From Gammaproteobacteria bacterium (GTDB lineage Bacteria; Pseudomonadota; Gammaproteobacteria; Woeseiales; Woeseiaceae), in the NCBI GenBank assembly GCA_002685275.1, contig NYWX01000036.1, positions 1 through 7,983 on the forward strand: a stretch of DNA of 7,983 nucleotides, read 5' to 3'. The notes under the pieces were generated by a model that was given only the letters and a program-made list of their open reading frames with translations, made no database searches and was not told the DNA's origin. The position numbers and the translations under genes are program-made. Of the stretch, positions 6,798-7,983 are shown one piece after another. The stretch's first letter is position 1; each line of letters opens with the position of its first letter.

Positions 6798-7983
6798 TTG
6801 GAGGCCTTTAAGCGTCGAATTACAGCTGCAGCATGAGCGTCCAAACCTTCAATGTTTGCAAGACAGATGACAGCATCACTAAGATTGATCAGCCCATCTT
6901 TTGATAGTTCTTGAACTGTCATTTGACGCATGAATTGCTCAACTCCCAATCCACTGTATGCATTTGCATAGCCATAGGTTGGTAGCACATGATTTGTTCC
7001 ACTACAATAATCACCAACTGATTCCGGAGCCCATTTACCAACAAAGACTGATCCAGAGTTTCGGATTTCCTCAAGCAATATACGTGGATTTTTGGTTTGA
7101 ATAATCAAGTGTTCTGGCGCATAAAGATTGCTTATTTGCACTGCAGATTTTATATCTTTAGATATAACAATATTCGAATTTCGTAATGTTGCACTTGCTA
7201 TGTTTGACCTTGAAAGGCTTAACAGTTGATTATCAATTTCTTTCTGAACTGATATAGCTAAATCTAAATTATCTGTAACAAGTAAAACATGAGAATCCAC
7301 ACCATGTTCTGCTTGAGACAATAGGTCCGCTGCAACAAATTCAGCTGATGCAAATTTATCTGCAATTACAAGAAGTTCAGATGGACCAGCTGGTAAGTCT
7401 ATAGCAGATCCATTAGGGTCAGAGCTAACAATAGATTTTGCTGCAGTAACCCAAGCGTTACCTGGTCCAAATATTTTTTGTACTTTAATTAAACTTTCTG
7501 TTCCATATGCCATTGCTGCAACTGCTTGCGCGCCACCGATTTTATATATTTCATCGACTCCCGAAAGACTCGCCGCAAGAAGAACAGCAGGGTGTGCTGT
7601 GCCATCTGATTGTGGTGGTGTGCAAAGTATAGTTCTTGGACAACCAGCAATTTTAGCCGGCACTCCCAACATTATTGCTGCAGATGGAAGTGGAGCAGTG
7701 CCAGCTGGTACATAAAGGCCAACGGCATCTAAAGGTTGACTAATTCGCTCACAACGAACTCCAGGCATTGTTTCAATATCTATAGTTTTAGGTATTTGTT
7801 GCTCATGGAATTTTTTTACATTTTGAATTGCTAAATTAATTGCTTTAAGTGCTTCAGATGGTAATTTTTTTTTCGCAGCGTTAATTTCATTATCAGATAC
7901 TCGAATATTCTGAATAGAAACATCATCATATCTATTTGTTAATTCAAAAAGGGCACGATCCCCATTAAGGCGAACTTCTTCAA
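6794..7983 (-). CDS. hisD: histidinol dehydrogenase HisD, N-terminus cut by window edge
   Basis: HisD is the NAD- and zinc-dependent enzyme that oxidises histidinol to histidine in two steps. The reading frame is open from the window edge to TGA at 6794-6796, giving 395 visible residues. An ATG at 7768 is internal, because the residues before it (EEVRLNGDRALFELTNRYDD at the visible start) are also HisD-like. Zinc ligands and catalytic residues are present: Gln and His in SQAEHGVDSH, the Glu-His pair in YAPEHL, Asp in VGDYCSGTNHV and His in GLDAHAA. In the visible fragment these are residues 223, 226, 290/291, 324 and 383, a constant 36 below E. coli positions 259, 262, 326/327, 360 and 419, so about 36 residues lie beyond 7983 and there is no indel across the core. 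It overlaps hisC by 4 nt. hisG is expected upstream. Confidence 0.97.
   Translation of the reverse strand, partial: EEVRLNGDRALFELTNRYDDVSIQNIRVSDNEINAAKKKLPSEALKAINLAIQNVKKFHEQQIPKTIDIETMPGVRCERISQPLDAVGLYVPAGTAPLPSAAIMLGVPAKIAGCPRTILCTPPQSDGTAHPAVLLAASLSGVDEIYKIGGAQAVAAMAYGTESLIKVQKIFGPGNAWVTAAKSIVSSDPNGSAIDLPAGPSELLVIADKFASAEFVAADLLSQAEHGVDSHVLLVTDNLDLAISVQKEIDNQLLSLSRSNIASATLRNSNIVISKDIKSAVQISNLYAPEHLIIQTKNPRILLEEIRNSGSVFVGKWAPESVGDYCSGTNHVLPTYGYANAYSGLGVEQFMRQMTVQELSKDGLINLSDAVICLANIEGLDAHAAAVIRRLKASK

Noticed and set aside
6794..7768. hisD as a complete 324-residue gene starting at ATG 7768
   Set aside because: The frame stays open to the window edge and the upstream residues are HisD-like; the gene is simply cut by the window.

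Overview
This is a gene-dense, AT-rich window (well under 40% GC by eye) from a bacterium, most likely a gammaproteobacterium with a compact genome. The evidence is the enterobacterial-type histidine operon: a fused HisB and an E. coli-like, short HisF. The taxon is an inference and I cannot place it more precisely. Almost every base is coding, no intergenic gap exceeds 12 nt, and no stretch over 300 bases lacks a gene.

Left third, plus strand (1-2238): a three-gene lipid-modification unit. It holds the 3' end of an FAD-dependent amine-oxidase-like protein, a complete DUF1365 protein that overlaps it by 8 nt, and a cyclopropane-fatty-acyl-phospholipid-synthase-family methyltransferase (cfa-like) that starts 2 nt after DUF1365. 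The spacing implies one transcript. The three products probably act together on unsaturated acyl chains of membrane phospholipids, with SAM as methyl donor to the methyltransferase. The methyltransferase differs from E. coli Cfa at two bicarbonate-site positions, so its exact product is open.

Right two thirds, minus strand (2250-7983): a histidine biosynthesis operon read from right to left in the order hisD (5' end cut by the window edge), hisC, hisB, hisH, hisA, hisF, hisE. The order is that of E. coli, except that the last gene encodes only HisE. The HisI cyclohydrolase domain, fused in front of HisE in E. coli, is absent from the window. Genes overlap or are separated by 12 nt or less. 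hisG, the promoter and any attenuator would lie beyond base 7983. HisH and HisF form IGP synthase. HisE, HisA, HisF/HisH, HisB, HisC and HisD cover the pathway from PR-ATP to histidine, apart from the HisI step.

The two units converge at 2238/2250 with an 11-nt gap. The most notable detail is hisF: its reading frame has no ATG, GTG or TTG start that keeps the conserved N-terminus, but an ATT codon at 3336-3338, 8 nt after a GGAG, gives the standard length and puts the two catalytic aspartates at exactly 11 and 130. I found no mobile element, CRISPR array, RNA gene or clearly undescribed system.
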